From Sulfurimonas crateris (GTDB lineage: Bacteria; Campylobacterota; Campylobacteria; Campylobacterales; Sulfurimonadaceae): a DNA stretch of 64,000 nt. The notes beneath the pieces were generated by a model. It did no database searches. It saw only the letters and a list, made by a program, of their open reading frames with translations, and had not been told where the DNA came from. Position numbers and translations under genes: made by a program. The first letter of the stretch is position 1. Every line of letters begins with the position of its first letter. Positions 21,555 to 31,702 of this stretch are shown here, one piece after another. The stretch is from positions 1 to 64,000 of the forward strand of contig CAMBTK010000003.1 in assembly GCA_945870785.1 (NCBI GenBank), in the 5' to 3' direction.

Positions 21555-21787
21555 TGGGGATAAATTGGGATGAGTTTAAATTTTTTAAGCAGTATAGTGA
21601 TAAAAAAAATGACAACTTTGAAATCTTGCTAGACTTTCTAAAAAGCCACTATAAAATGACCTCTCCAAAAGAGATGTATGAAATAATGGTAAATGATGAT
21701 ACAGCACAATTGATGTTAAAAAAGCGAGAGATGCATACGTTAGAGGATTTAGAACGACATCTTTATAAAGATTTTAATGCAGAATAA
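21554..21787 (+). CDS. Small conserved hypothetical protein
   Basis: ATG at 21554 overlaps the stop of the preceding CDS. 77 aa, no recognised domain. Confidence 0.6.
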   Translation: MGINWDEFKFFKQYSDKKNDNFEILLDFLKSHYKMTSPKEMYEIMVNDDTAQLMLKKREMHTLEDLERHLYKDFNAE

Positions 21788-22205
21788 TCTCTTAAAAATA
21801 GACTCTTTTTTACAAAAACATCATGTATTATCATTATGTACAACAGACGGACTAGATGTAAGTGCTTGTAACCTTTTCTATGCTTTTGATTCAGCATACA
21901 ACTCTTTTGTAGTAGCAAGCAGTGAAGAGACAACACATATAAAAAATATTTTCAAAAATAAAAAAGTTGCAGGAACTGTTGTTTTAGAGACAAAGGTAGT
22001 TGGTAAAATAGAGGGAGTTCAGTTTAGAGGAGAGTTTTTACAACTACAAGACGAAGGGCTTAAAAAGCTCTATTTTAGGCACTTTCCTTATGCCTTTGCC
22101 ATGAGTCCAAAACTTTGGCAGATAAAAATCAACTATTTTAAATTAACTGATAATAGGCTTGGTTTTGGAAAAAAGATTATTTGGACGACGAACTCTGCTG
22201 AGTAG
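21777..22205 (+). CDS. Pyridoxamine 5'-phosphate oxidase-like/YhbP-type split-barrel protein
   Basis: HHVLSLCTTDGLDVSACNLFYAFD and HIKNIFKNKKVAGTVV resemble the split-barrel FMN-binding fold. Confidence 0.65.
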   Translation: MQNNLLKIDSFLQKHHVLSLCTTDGLDVSACNLFYAFDSAYNSFVVASSEETTHIKNIFKNKKVAGTVVLETKVVGKIEGVQFRGEFLQLQDEGLKKLYFRHFPYAFAMSPKLWQIKINYFKLTDNRLGFGKKIIWTTNSAE

Positions 22206-22365
22206 ATTTTTCTCTAAACATAGTACAGTCACTCCCACTGCTTTGAAACACTACTAATGATGGTATTTGAGGTGATTTAAAACCATAGGCTCTACACCCA
22301 TGAGGTCTCTGCGCCTCCCATGTAACAAAATAGTATTCACATCTTCTACAATTAATTCTCTTCAT
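22177..22365 (-). CDS. Small cysteine-containing conserved protein (possible metal-binding)
   Basis: MKRINCRRCEYYFVTWEAQRPHGCRAYGFKSPQIPS...GSDCTMF, with CxxC plus further Cys. Convergently overlaps the preceding CDS by 29 bp. Confidence 0.6.
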   Translation of the reverse strand: MKRINCRRCEYYFVTWEAQRPHGCRAYGFKSPQIPSLVVFQSSGSDCTMFREKSTQQSSSSK

Positions 22366-22481
22366 TTGGCTCTCTTTTAAGTGTGCTATTTTAGCATATT
22401 TGGTACAATGCTTAGATAAAAAATATCTCTAAAATGCTTAAGTGTTTGTTTGCATTGCAGGAAAGAATTAAAGGAAATTAA

Positions 22482-23174
22482 GTGGATAAAATACTACTTA
22501 TGCTACAGCTTCAATCTAGTCTAAATGAGGCAACCAACGGAGAAGAGTGGACAAAGGGAGTTACAAAAAACAATAAGATTATCAATTGGAAGCGTTGTGT
22601 ATACATGGAATGCGCTGAGATGATTGACAGCTTTTCTTGGAAACACTGGAAAAATATAGATAAAGAAGCTGACTGGGCTAATTTGCAGATAGAGGTAGTT
22701 GATGTCTGGCACTTTATCATGAGTTTGGCAATACAGAACTATGCAAATGCTTATAAAGGCGGTGTTGATGAACTGGCACTTGATATATCAGCACTCTCAA
22801 ACTTTAACAAGATAGATACTAAAAATGAACTTTTTTCCACTCAGGACATAATCATAGAGACGATTGAGTCTATAATGTTTGATGTTTTAAATAGAGATAA
22901 TCTTGAATTAGAAAAATTGATAAGCGAGTTTTTTGATTTGGTTGTTATGAGCGGACTTGATTTAGATACTCTTTACAAACTTTATGTTGGTAAAAATATT
23001 TTAAATCAATTTAGACAAGACAATGGATACAAAGATGGCTCATATATAAAAGTTTGGGCAGGTGAAGAGGATAATGTTGTTATGAAAAGAGTTTTAGATA
23101 AGGGCAGTGACATATCTCCTAGTGAATTATACAAAGAGCTTACAAAGCTTTATATATCGCTAAATAAGAGCTAA
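22482..23174 (+). CDS. dut: Dimeric (all-alpha) dUTPase
   Basis: GTG start. EEWTKGVTKNNKIINWKRCVYMECAEMIDSFSWKHWKN and VEVVDVWHF-type motifs of dimeric dUTPases. Confidence 0.85.
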   Translation: MDKILLMLQLQSSLNEATNGEEWTKGVTKNNKIINWKRCVYMECAEMIDSFSWKHWKNIDKEADWANLQIEVVDVWHFIMSLAIQNYANAYKGGVDELALDISALSNFNKIDTKNELFSTQDIIIETIESIMFDVLNRDNLELEKLISEFFDLVVMSGLDLDTLYKLYVGKNILNQFRQDNGYKDGSYIKVWAGEEDNVVMKRVLDKGSDISPSELYKELTKLYISLNKS

Positions 23175-23175
23175 A

Positions 23176-23745
23176 TTGGGTAGTGTATTGGAGGTTGAGA
23201 ATCTCTCTTTTGGATACCAGAGAGATTTTTTACTTTTTGAAAATCTCTCATTTAGTTTAAAAAAAGGGGAGATAAAAGCAATAGTTGGAGCAAGTGGAGC
23301 TGGAAAAAGCACACTTTTTGAGCTTATATTAAAAAATCTTCGTCCACAAAGTGGAACCATAAAAAGCTCTTTTTGCTCAGAAGTTTTTCAAGATCCATAT
23401 AGCTCTTTTCATCCAAGCTATACACTTTTAAATCAGATAAGTGAAGTTGCAAAAACAGATGAGCTTGAGATACATATCAAAAAGTTAAATCTTGATTATG
23501 AGCTTCTTTTAAAACTCCCACATGAACTCTCAGGTGGACAGCTCCAACGTGCTTCTATCCTTCGTGCGATGCTTATGAAACCAGATTTGCTTCTTTTAGA
23601 TGAGCCGACATCAGCGCTTGATAATGTTATTCAGTTAGAAGTTATGAGAATGTTTTTAGATAACCTAGAAAATATGGGGATGCTTCTTATAACGCATGAT
23701 TTGGATTTGGCTAAATGGTGCGCAGATGAGATTATTATGCTCTAA
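23176..23745 (+). CDS. ABC transporter ATP-binding protein (NikE/DppF-like), orphan
   Basis: TTG start. Walker A GASGAGKST, signature LSGGQLQRASI, Walker B LLLLDEPTSALD, H-loop THD. No permease gene adjacent. Confidence 0.85.
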   Translation: MGSVLEVENLSFGYQRDFLLFENLSFSLKKGEIKAIVGASGAGKSTLFELILKNLRPQSGTIKSSFCSEVFQDPYSSFHPSYTLLNQISEVAKTDELEIHIKKLNLDYELLLKLPHELSGGQLQRASILRAMLMKPDLLLLDEPTSALDNVIQLEVMRMFLDNLENMGMLLITHDLDLAKWCADEIIML

Positions 23746-24130
23746 GATAGAGCTTTGCGATATAAAACCCGCCACCTGCCATAAAGATAGAACCAAAAGC
23801 ATTTAGAGATATATTTGCAAGTGCCATGGCAACTTGACCACTGTTTAGAAGTAAAAAACTCTCAATGGCAAATGTTGAATAAGTTGTTAGAGCACCTAAA
23901 ATACCAGTGCTTAAAAATGATTTCATATGAAGTGAGAAAATTGTGCTGTACATAAAATAGGCTATAAGTAGTCCCATAATAAAACTGCCCGCAAGATTTA
24001 CACCAAGAGTTCCAAAAGGAATATCATGAGGCATTTTATGTGATATAACACCGTTTAGATAGGCTCTAAGAACCGCTCCTATAAAGCCTCCGCTACCTAT
24101 TGCTAGAATTGTTTGCCAACTCATCATCAT
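23735..24130 (-). CDS. crcB: Fluoride channel CrcB/Fluc
   Basis: GGFIGAVLRAYL, PFGTLGVNLAGSFIMG and GALTTYSTFAIE motifs. Confidence 0.93.
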   Translation of the reverse strand: MMMSWQTILAIGSGGFIGAVLRAYLNGVISHKMPHDIPFGTLGVNLAGSFIMGLLIAYFMYSTIFSLHMKSFLSTGILGALTTYSTFAIESFLLLNSGQVAMALANISLNAFGSIFMAGGGFYIAKLYLRA

Positions 24131-24791
24131 AAACCTTTTGCATCTTTATTCGTAAATCACTCAACCATTCACTGTCATTTTTATCAGCAACAAATGAGTC
24201 TAAATATATAACTTTTATAGAACCAGATTTATAAAAAAACTCTTTTATATTGTAATGTTTTGCAGTCTCTATAAATACAACAGGCTGAACAACAAGAGAG
24301 TTCGAATCCGCTAAAAGCTTTGCACCTGATTTGAAAGGTAACATAATGCCTTTTGCGGAGCGCGTACCTTCTGGAAACATTGCAATAGCTCTGTTTGTGC
24401 TTAATACTTTTTTTGCATCTTTTAAAAGTTTTATAAGAGATGTTTTACTCTCTCTATGAACTGCTATATCTTTTGGAAGTCTAAGTGCCAAACCAAAAAA
24501 TGGAATGTCAAAAAGCTCTTTTTTTGCAACCCACGCAATGTCTCTTTTTGAGATAGTTTCCATAACTACAATATCTAAATCGCTTTGATGATTTATCAAA
24601 AAAAGTTGAGCATTTGGATCCTCTTTTCCAGTGATAGAAGTTCTAAGAAAGATGCTTAGTCTAATTAGCCAAGCAGCTAATTTTCGGCTATACGGCTTTG
24701 GTAAAATATAAAAGGTTATTATCATTATGGAGAGAGAAGATAGAATTATTATTGTTGCAAAAAGCCAACTAACGTGAGCAAATATCTTCAT
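24093..24791 (-). CDS. plsC: 1-acyl-sn-glycerol-3-phosphate acyltransferase
   Basis: NHQSDLD (NHxxxxD-type) and MFPEGTRSAKG motifs. Confidence 0.9.
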   Translation of the reverse strand: MKIFAHVSWLFATIIILSSLSIMIITFYILPKPYSRKLAAWLIRLSIFLRTSITGKEDPNAQLFLINHQSDLDIVVMETISKRDIAWVAKKELFDIPFFGLALRLPKDIAVHRESKTSLIKLLKDAKKVLSTNRAIAMFPEGTRSAKGIMLPFKSGAKLLADSNSLVVQPVVFIETAKHYNIKEFFYKSGSIKVIYLDSFVADKNDSEWLSDLRIKMQKVYDDELANNSSNR

Positions 24792-25905
24792 TTTTTACCC
24801 AACCTATTTTTTCGTTACTTAATTGTACTTTTACCCAGCCTTCTACTTCTGCTTCTTTTTGTAGGTTGTACTGAGTTGTCGTCTTTTCAAAAATCGTTCC
24901 ATTACTCATTGGAAGAAGGTATATTCCTGCTCCCTCTTTTATACAAACTTCTTTAGAAGGAAGAGCGATAGATAAGATATAAGCAAGAGGAGCAAAAATA
25001 AAAATTAGATATATGTATCTTTTTCTCCATAAAACTACTAAAAAAGCCAAGAAAGCAACTATGGCAGCAACTCCCATTTTAATTATCTCGTTTGATTGAT
25101 CAGTTGGTTTTAAATCACTCTGCGTGGTAACACTGTCATCACTGACAATAAGTGGAATATTGACAAAAATAAATCTATTTTTTAAAACATTAAAGTATGA
25201 AAAAGATAGATTGCTCATGCTTTTACCAACAATAGCATAGTATGTAATTTTATAGTCATTATTTGAGTGCGTTACAGATTCTATACCTTGCTTGAAGACA
25301 CCATTTAACTTGAGTGCAGAAAGGTCTGAATTTGTAGCAGTAGCTACAAAAACTACTATATTATGCGTTGCGTCATAAGTAGTTGTTTTGTATTCTAAAA
25401 TATCAAAAGAGTTTGCAATAATATTTGAAAAATCATTTTTAGGATTTAGGGCGATTACGTTTAGCTTCTCTCCCTCTAAAAAAGTTGTTTGATACGCTTT
25501 TTCATTAGCATCAATTAGCGATGCTTCAAAGTCAGGAAGTCTTGAGTTTTGAGATGTTGCTATAAAGTGAAATGTATCATAGAAGTATTTTGAATCTTTA
25601 TCTCTTAAAGGAACAGGGTTTAGTATTTTCAACCCCTCTTCATTTGACAATTTATAAGAAATATCTACAAAATCTTTAACTACGCACAGAGCTTTTATCG
25701 TTACTGAAAATATCTCTCCATTTAATACTCTTTGAGGGATTTTCTCGTAGTTTAAATATATGACTTTGGAAAGAGTATCTATGTTCTCTTCATAAGGAAC
25801 ATCGACACCGCTAAGTTCTTGTTTTTCTTGCGTAGAGCTAGCATCATCTGGATTAGCAAATAGAGTAGCACAAAAAAAGAGCAATGCCAATAAAAATTTC
25901 ATCAC
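24769..25905 (-). CDS. Membrane protein with extracytoplasmic region and C-terminal SH3-like domain
   Basis: Signal peptide, large periplasmic-like region, TM segments, SH3-like C-terminus (AGIYLLPMSNGTIFEKT...GWVKVQLSNEKIGWVKNEDI). Confidence 0.7.
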   Translation of the reverse strand: MMKFLLALLFFCATLFANPDDASSTQEKQELSGVDVPYEENIDTLSKVIYLNYEKIPQRVLNGEIFSVTIKALCVVKDFVDISYKLSNEEGLKILNPVPLRDKDSKYFYDTFHFIATSQNSRLPDFEASLIDANEKAYQTTFLEGEKLNVIALNPKNDFSNIIANSFDILEYKTTTYDATHNIVVFVATATNSDLSALKLNGVFKQGIESVTHSNNDYKITYYAIVGKSMSNLSFSYFNVLKNRFIFVNIPLIVSDDSVTTQSDLKPTDQSNEIIKMGVAAIVAFLAFLVVLWRKRYIYLIFIFAPLAYILSIALPSKEVCIKEGAGIYLLPMSNGTIFEKTTTQYNLQKEAEVEGWVKVQLSNEKIGWVKNEDICSR

Positions 25906-26576
25906 GCGTTCAAAAATCCTTGAAGCATTTTTATACCATCGTCACTACCTAAAATAGCCTCCATAGCACGTTCAGGATGAGGCATGAGACCAAAAACATT
26001 TCTCTCTTTATTGCATACTCCAGCAATTGAGTCGATACTGCCATTTGGATTTTTCTCATTCCCTTCTTCATCACAATATTTTAAAAGAACTTGGTTGTTT
26101 TCATAGAGCTCTTTTAAACCATTTTCATCAATGTAGTAGTTTCCATCATGATGGGCAATAGGAATATTTACAATATCACCATTGTTGAGTTTTTCCAAAA
26201 ATATATTCTCATTGTTGATAACTTTTAGATGATGGTGTTTTGAGATAAAGTGCAAAGTCTCGTTTCTCTTTAATGCCCCTGGAAGAAGACCAGACTCTGT
26301 TAGAACTTGAAAACCATTACAGATTCCTAAAACTTTTCCACCATCCTTGGCATATTTTTTAACAGCAAGCATAACAGGACTAAATTTTGCAATAGCACCA
26401 CTTCTTAAGTAGTCGCCATAACTAAAACCACCAGCAACAACTAATAAGTCGGTATCAGATGGAACAGTCTCAGATTTGTGCCAAAGTATTTCAGTATCGG
26501 CACCTAGAGATTTAAATGCATGTTGTGCATCATACTCACAATTTGTACCTGGAAACTGTAGTATTGTTACTTTCAT
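25902..26576 (-). CDS. purQ: Phosphoribosylformylglycinamidine synthase subunit PurQ
   Basis: LQFPGTNCEYD, GGFSYGDYLRSGAIA, GICNGFQVLTE and MPHPERAME. Confidence 0.96.
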   Translation of the reverse strand: MKVTILQFPGTNCEYDAQHAFKSLGADTEILWHKSETVPSDTDLLVVAGGFSYGDYLRSGAIAKFSPVMLAVKKYAKDGGKVLGICNGFQVLTESGLLPGALKRNETLHFISKHHHLKVINNENIFLEKLNNGDIVNIPIAHHDGNYYIDENGLKELYENNQVLLKYCDEEGNEKNPNGSIDSIAGVCNKERNVFGLMPHPERAMEAILGSDDGIKMLQGFLNA

Positions 26577-26815
26577 TTCACTATCTCGATTGTGTAGTCT
26601 TCAATAACAGTATTTGCTAAAAGGTCTTCACACATTCTAGTAGCATCTTCCATTGCTTTTTTCTCATCACTCTCATTTAGATTAAGAATAATCTGTTTTC
26701 CAACTCTAACATCGCTAACATTGTCAAAGTGTATAGACTTTAATGCGTGATGAACAGCCTTTCCTTGAGAATCAAGTACACCAGCTTTTAAAAAAACATT
26801 TACAACTACTTTCAT
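26573..26815 (-). CDS. purS: Phosphoribosylformylglycinamidine synthase subunit PurS
   Basis: LKAGVLDSQGKAVHHAL...VRVGKQI; overlaps purQ. Confidence 0.93.
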   Translation of the reverse strand: MKVVVNVFLKAGVLDSQGKAVHHALKSIHFDNVSDVRVGKQIILNLNESDEKKAMEDATRMCEDLLANTVIEDYTIEIVK

Positions 26816-26843
26816 TACTATTCCTTGAATTTATTTTAATTAA

Positions 26844-27557
26844 CTATTTAGCCAAAATACGGCTTAAAACTTGCTCGTAAGCCACTTTAAGACCGCCTAA
26901 ACCTTGACGAAATCTATCTTTATCCATCTTCTCGCCACTATCCATATCCCAAAAACGACAATTATCAGGGCTAATCTCATCTATGAGAATGATATTTCCA
27001 CTGCTGTCTTTACCAAACTCAAGTTTAAAATCAACTAGATTTAGCCCCTTTTGAGCAAAATAAGGCTTTAGTATATCATTTATCTGTCTAGCCATTCTAC
27101 GAAGTTTATCAAGCTCATCTTGATACTCAACAAGCCCTAAAATAAGCGCATGTTGATCATTTAGTTTTGGGTCTCCAAGCGCATCATCTTTATAATCAAA
27201 CTCAACTAAAGTAAAAGGAAGAACTGTTCCGTCTTTTATCCCAAGGTTGCGAGTTAGACTTCCAGTGGCAATATTTCTAACGATTACTTCAATAAGGATA
27301 ACTTTTGTTTTTTTGTGAAGCAGATGATTGTCATCTAGCATCTTTACAAAGTGAGTTTTTATACCATGATTTTCTAGGAGTTTAAAAAGTTCCGTAGATA
27401 TTTTGTTATTTAGTGCACCTTTTCCAGCTTCACTAGATTTTTTCTCTCCGTTGAATGCAGTCAAATCATCTTTAAACTCTGAAATAAGCAAATTTGCATC
27501 ATCAGTACTAAATAACTTCTTTGCCTTACCCTCATAAATCAGTTCTCTTTTTTCCAT
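26844..27557 (-). CDS. purC: Phosphoribosylaminoimidazole-succinocarboxamide synthase
   Basis: [26 protein letters not shown] and [12 protein letters not shown]. Confidence 0.96.
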   Translation of the reverse strand: MEKRELIYEGKAKKLFSTDDANLLISEFKDDLTAFNGEKKSSEAGKGALNNKISTELFKLLENHGIKTHFVKMLDDNHLLHKKTKVILIEVIVRNIATGSLTRNLGIKDGTVLPFTLVEFDYKDDALGDPKLNDQHALILGLVEYQDELDKLRRMARQINDILKPYFAQKGLNLVDFKLEFGKDSSGNIILIDEISPDNCRFWDMDSGEKMDKDRFRQGLGGLKVAYEQVLSRILAK

Positions 27558-27558
27558 A

Positions 27559-28878
27559 CTATTCTCCTTTTGTGATTATTAATGCTTTTAAGATGTCTAT
27601 TGCAGTTTTGAGTTGAAGGTCTTTGTTTATCATCTCGTTACTTATAACTAACTTTGAGTCTGGCTCTGGCAGTTGTGTCTCTTGTTCGCCATCAACTTTT
27701 TCAAGCTCTTCTTCTAGGTGCTTCTTTAAATCAGCCTCTTTTAGTGCAAACTCATTTTTAGTTGTTTTTACTTCTCCTGGAAAAACTTCAACATCTGGTT
27801 TTACTCCAACTGCTTGAATGGTTCTTCCACTTGGAAGGTAGTATCTTGCGATTGTAAGTTTGATTGCTTCTTCATCAGTTATAGGAAGTACAACTTGAAC
27901 GCTTCCTTTTCCAAAACTGTTTTGACCAACTATAATTCCGCGTTTATGATCTTGAAGCGCTCCACTTACAATCTCGCTAGCACTAGCACTTCCGCCATTT
28001 ACAAGAACAACAAGAGGCACTTTTGTAAGAGTATTGCTTGATTTTGCACTGTAGCTCTCATCGTCTGCTTTGTTTCTGCCTTTTTGTGAAACTATATCTC
28101 CACTGTCAACAAAAATATCTACAAGTCCAACAGCTTGATCAAGTAGTCCGCCAGGGTTATTTCTCAAATCAAGAACAATTCCCTTTGTTGTAGCTTTTTT
28201 CTCTTTTATCGCTTTTGCAACATCGCTTACAACTTTTTTATCAAAACTTGTAACTCTTATATACTGGATGTCAGTTCCAACTGATTTTGCATAAACAGAC
28301 TCAATTGTGATTATTCCTCTTGTTATAGAGATTGCAAGAGGTTTTGTCTCGCTCTCTCTAACAATTGTAAGTTCGATTTTTGTTCCAACTTTGCCACGCA
28401 TAATTGATACAGCTTCATCAATAGTCATGCTAAGAGTTGATTTTTCATTAATTTTTAAAATAATATCACCAGCTTTTATACCAGCTTTGTCTGCAGGAGT
28501 TCCCTCGATAGGAGCGATTACCGTAAGTGCCCCATCTTTTACGCCGACAGTGATTCCAAGTCCGCCAAACTCGCCGTTTGTTTGAACCTTTAAGTTTTTA
28601 TAATCTTTTTGTGTTAGATAGTTTGAGTGCGCATCTAGGTTGCTCATCATACCTTCAAGAGCCTTGTCCATTAGCTCCTCAATTGTTACGTTATCAACAT
28701 TGTATTGTTCAACTATACTTATGACTTTTGTAAACTTAGCCAGAGCTTCGAGTCTTGAAGCCTCTTTACTCTTCTCTTTTTTATCTGTACTTGAAGCAAA
28801 AAGATTTGTAGAAAATAAAAGGGCAAGAGCAACTGTTACTGAGGCAAAACCAAGAGTAATTAGTTTTTTGTTTTTCAT
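27559..28878 (-). CDS. ctpA: S41 family C-terminal processing peptidase
   Basis: Signal sequence; PDZ domain; [31 protein letters not shown] (catalytic Ser) and [11 protein letters not shown] (catalytic Lys). Confidence 0.93.
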   Translation of the reverse strand: MKNKKLITLGFASVTVALALLFSTNLFASSTDKKEKSKEASRLEALAKFTKVISIVEQYNVDNVTIEELMDKALEGMMSNLDAHSNYLTQKDYKNLKVQTNGEFGGLGITVGVKDGALTVIAPIEGTPADKAGIKAGDIILKINEKSTLSMTIDEAVSIMRGKVGTKIELTIVRESETKPLAISITRGIITIESVYAKSVGTDIQYIRVTSFDKKVVSDVAKAIKEKKATTKGIVLDLRNNPGGLLDQAVGLVDIFVDSGDIVSQKGRNKADDESYSAKSSNTLTKVPLVVLVNGGSASASEIVSGALQDHKRGIIVGQNSFGKGSVQVVLPITDEEAIKLTIARYYLPSGRTIQAVGVKPDVEVFPGEVKTTKNEFALKEADLKKHLEEELEKVDGEQETQLPEPDSKLVISNEMINKDLQLKTAIDILKALIITKGE

Positions 28879-29020
28879 TATTTATCCTGTGAAATTTAAA
28901 AGAGATATTATAGTAAAAAGCTGTTTAAATAACAATTAGAATTGAGTATTGATACGTGGTAATTTCTATTTAAATTATTTTTAATATAATACGAAAATAT
29001 TAATTATTAGGGGTATATAA

Positions 29021-29461
29021 ATGAGTTCTATAAAAGAATTTTTAGCTGAAGATCATGGTCGTTGTGATGAGCTTTTTGCAAATATGGAAGATGCTGTTGC
29101 AAACTCAATTGAGAGCGCAAAAGATGCTTATGAAGAGTTTGCTAAAAATACAGAGAAGCACTTTCAGATGGAAGAGCGTGTAATGTTTTTAGAGTTTGAG
29201 AATAAAACTGGTATGACACAAGGGCCAACGGCGATTATGAGACATGAGCATACACAAATGAGAGGCTTGCTTGAAGAGATGCGCAAAGCGATTGAGGCTA
29301 AAGATAAAGATAAATTTTTTGGAAACAGTGAAACTTTGATGATTTTAATGCAACAGCACAACATGAAAGAGGAGCAGATGCTATATCCAATGGCACAGCA
29401 ACACTTAAGTGCTGATGCAGAGCGCATTATAGATATGATGAACTCAATGGTTATTGAGTAG
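29021..29461 (+). CDS. Hemerythrin/HHE cation-binding domain protein
   Basis: His/Glu pattern DHGRCDELF, HFQMEE, HEHTQMRGLLEEM, HNMKEEQMLYP. Confidence 0.88.
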   Translation: MSSIKEFLAEDHGRCDELFANMEDAVANSIESAKDAYEEFAKNTEKHFQMEERVMFLEFENKTGMTQGPTAIMRHEHTQMRGLLEEMRKAIEAKDKDKFFGNSETLMILMQQHNMKEEQMLYPMAQQHLSADAERIIDMMNSMVIE

Positions 29462-29473
29462 AGAAGAGAAGAT

Positions 29474-30772
29474 ATGGATTTTGATGGATTGTCAGTAGAC
29501 CAAGCACCGCCTATATCTGCGCCACTTAGGTTTTTTCTAACTGCGCCGTTATTCGCTATTTTAGCAGGGATATTGATTCTATTTAGCGATGCAGTAACTC
29601 TCTCTAGCAGGTACTCTGTTGAAACGATTGTCATTACACATGCCATAACCATAGGCTTTTTAGGCTTTGTGATGCTTGGTGCGCTTGTTCAAATGTTGCC
29701 AGTATTAGCAGGTGTTAGAATAGCAAAAGTGGGTATTGTCTCTAAAATCTCATACGTATTTTTGCTTTTTGGAACTCTTTTTATGATTTTTGGCTTATGG
29801 TTTGATATTTCAAAAATCACACTCTTGGCATCATTTTTTCTCCTATGCGGGTTTCTTATACTAATCATCTCAATGCTTCTTGCTTTTAGAGGAGTTGTTC
29901 ATGTGACTGCTAGTATAAGAGCTATGATAACTGGCCTCTTTTTTGCTCTTATCATAACGCTTATGGGTGCACATCTGTTGGCATCTTATGGAGTTGGAAA
30001 ATTTTCTGCACTGCACCATGTTTTTGCAAATGTTCATAGCGTATGGGCTATTTTTGGCTTTGCTGGGATTTTAATTATTGGAGTTGCCTTCCATATTTTA
30101 CCTATGTTTTATGTAGCTCCACGGTTTAAGAGATTTTGTAAAAAAAGTGTTGTTATGCTTATAACAACTGGACTTATTCTTTGGCTATTTTTAAATCTTT
30201 TCTTTGACTTTTATTCAACTATCGCCAAAATATGGATAGCGCTCTTTTTTTGGGCATTTGCAACAACTGTGTATCTGAAGTTAAATGCTAGAAGACGAAA
30301 AGTCAGTGATGTGACTGTTTGGTACTGGAGAAGTGCTGCTATATTTATGACACTTGGAACCTTTGCGTGGAGCATAAACGATTTTTTAGATGAAAAATAT
30401 ATTGTAATAGTCTCTATCTTAATAGGAGGCGGATTTATATTTTCTATAATGTCTGGGATGCTATATAAAATAGTTCCATTTTTAGTATGGTTCCATCTTA
30501 ACGCTAAAGGATATATGAGTATACCTACAATGAATGATATGATTGATAAGAGGCTCTCAAAGAGTCAATTTATACTCTTTATACTCTCTTTAATTGGTTT
30601 TATTTTATCATTTTTTATACCCTCACTTCTGAGTGTTTTTGCCATTACCTTTATTTTAAGTATGGCTGTTTTAGAGTACAATATCGTATCTGCAGTGCTG
30701 ATATATTATAAAACACTAAAGAGAAAACCAGACTTTGATATGAGTATGTTTACAATGAAAGCAGAGAATTAA
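29474..30772 (+). CDS. Polytopic membrane protein, heme-copper oxidase subunit I/NnrS-like
   Basis: About 12 TM helices. Conserved His in THAITIGFLGFVMLGALVQMLPVLAGV and HVFANVHSVWAIFGF...AFHILPMFYV. Confidence 0.65.
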   Translation: MDFDGLSVDQAPPISAPLRFFLTAPLFAILAGILILFSDAVTLSSRYSVETIVITHAITIGFLGFVMLGALVQMLPVLAGVRIAKVGIVSKISYVFLLFGTLFMIFGLWFDISKITLLASFFLLCGFLILIISMLLAFRGVVHVTASIRAMITGLFFALIITLMGAHLLASYGVGKFSALHHVFANVHSVWAIFGFAGILIIGVAFHILPMFYVAPRFKRFCKKSVVMLITTGLILWLFLNLFFDFYSTIAKIWIALFFWAFATTVYLKLNARRRKVSDVTVWYWRSAAIFMTLGTFAWSINDFLDEKYIVIVSILIGGGFIFSIMSGMLYKIVPFLVWFHLNAKGYMSIPTMNDMIDKRLSKSQFILFILSLIGFILSFFIPSLLSVFAITFILSMAVLEYNIVSAVLIYYKTLKRKPDFDMSMFTMKAEN

Positions 30773-30774
30773 AA

Positions 30775-31290
30775 GTGAAAAATATAATACTTATAGGTTT
30801 TATGGGTGTAGGCAAGGGAAGTATTGCAAGGGAAGTTATAAAACTCTCTGATTATATATCAATAGATACTGATGATTTGATAGAGAGTATGGAAAACAGA
30901 GTTGTTAAAAAGATTTTTGAGCAGAGCGGAGAGGCATATTTTCGTAATTTAGAAAAGAAGCTATCTGTATGGCTTGAGAAAAATGTAACAAATACTCTAA
31001 TCTCAACAGGTGGCGGATTTTTTAAACAAGAGAACCTAAAAGACATAGGTTTAGTTGTTTTTTTAAATTCTCCGTTTGATAAGATAATAAAAAGAATAAA
31101 AAATCATCCAAATGCGGTCAAGAAACTTAAAAAAAGACCTCTCTTAAATGATATAAAAAAGGCAAAAGAGCTATACAATGAGCGTTTGCCACAATACGCG
31201 GCAGTTGCAGACATAACCATCGATGTGACAGATAAAAGTGCGCTTGATTGCGCAAAAGAACTTCTACAAAAGGTAAAACAGTATGCATAA
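30775..31290 (+). CDS. aroK: Shikimate kinase with atypical P-loop
   Basis: GTG start. LIGFMGVGKGS, DTDDLIE, GEAYFRNLE, STGGGFF and KRPLLND. Confidence 0.88.
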   Translation: MKNIILIGFMGVGKGSIAREVIKLSDYISIDTDDLIESMENRVVKKIFEQSGEAYFRNLEKKLSVWLEKNVTNTLISTGGGFFKQENLKDIGLVVFLNSPFDKIIKRIKNHPNAVKKLKKRPLLNDIKKAKELYNERLPQYAAVADITIDVTDKSALDCAKELLQKVKQYA

Positions 31291-31699
31291 ATTTTTTATT
31301 TTTCTTCTGATGGGATTTTTAGTAAATCTTATGGGCTCTGAAATAAAGTGGGCAAAAGATTATAATGAGGGCATAAAAAGCGCACAAGCAGCTTCAAAGC
31401 CAGTACTTTTTGTATCATCAAGACACACATGCAAATATTGTGTCGTTTTAGATGAAACAACATTTAAAGATAAGAGAGTTATAGAAGAGCTTAACAAGAA
31501 CTTTGTCTCAATAATATCTTATAGTGATGAGAATGATTATATGCCTAAAGAGTTATGGCAACCAGGAACACCTGCTATTTGGTTTTTGTACTCAGACTCT
31601 GAGCCTATATTTCAGCCACTTATGGGTGCAGTTGATCCAGAAAACTTTTTAAAAGCGTTGGCAATAGTTAGAGAAGAGTTTGCAAAAGGGAAAAAATAA
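31283..31699 (+). CDS. Secreted thioredoxin-fold protein
   Basis: Signal peptide. SSRHTCKYCVVLDETTFKDKRVIEELNKNFV (CxxC) resembles thioredoxin_7/DUF255-like proteins. Confidence 0.8.
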   Translation: MHKFFIFLLMGFLVNLMGSEIKWAKDYNEGIKSAQAASKPVLFVSSRHTCKYCVVLDETTFKDKRVIEELNKNFVSIISYSDENDYMPKELWQPGTPAIWFLYSDSEPIFQPLMGAVDPENFLKALAIVREEFAKGKK

Positions 31700-31702
31700 A
31701 GC

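Noticed and set aside
23735-24130. Fluoride riboswitch associated with crcB
   Set aside because: crcB overlaps the upstream plsC gene, leaving no leader where a riboswitch could fit.
28307-28939. Plus-strand ORFs antisense to ctpA
   Set aside because: Fully or mostly inside the confident ctpA CDS; low-complexity hydrophobic/Ser composition.
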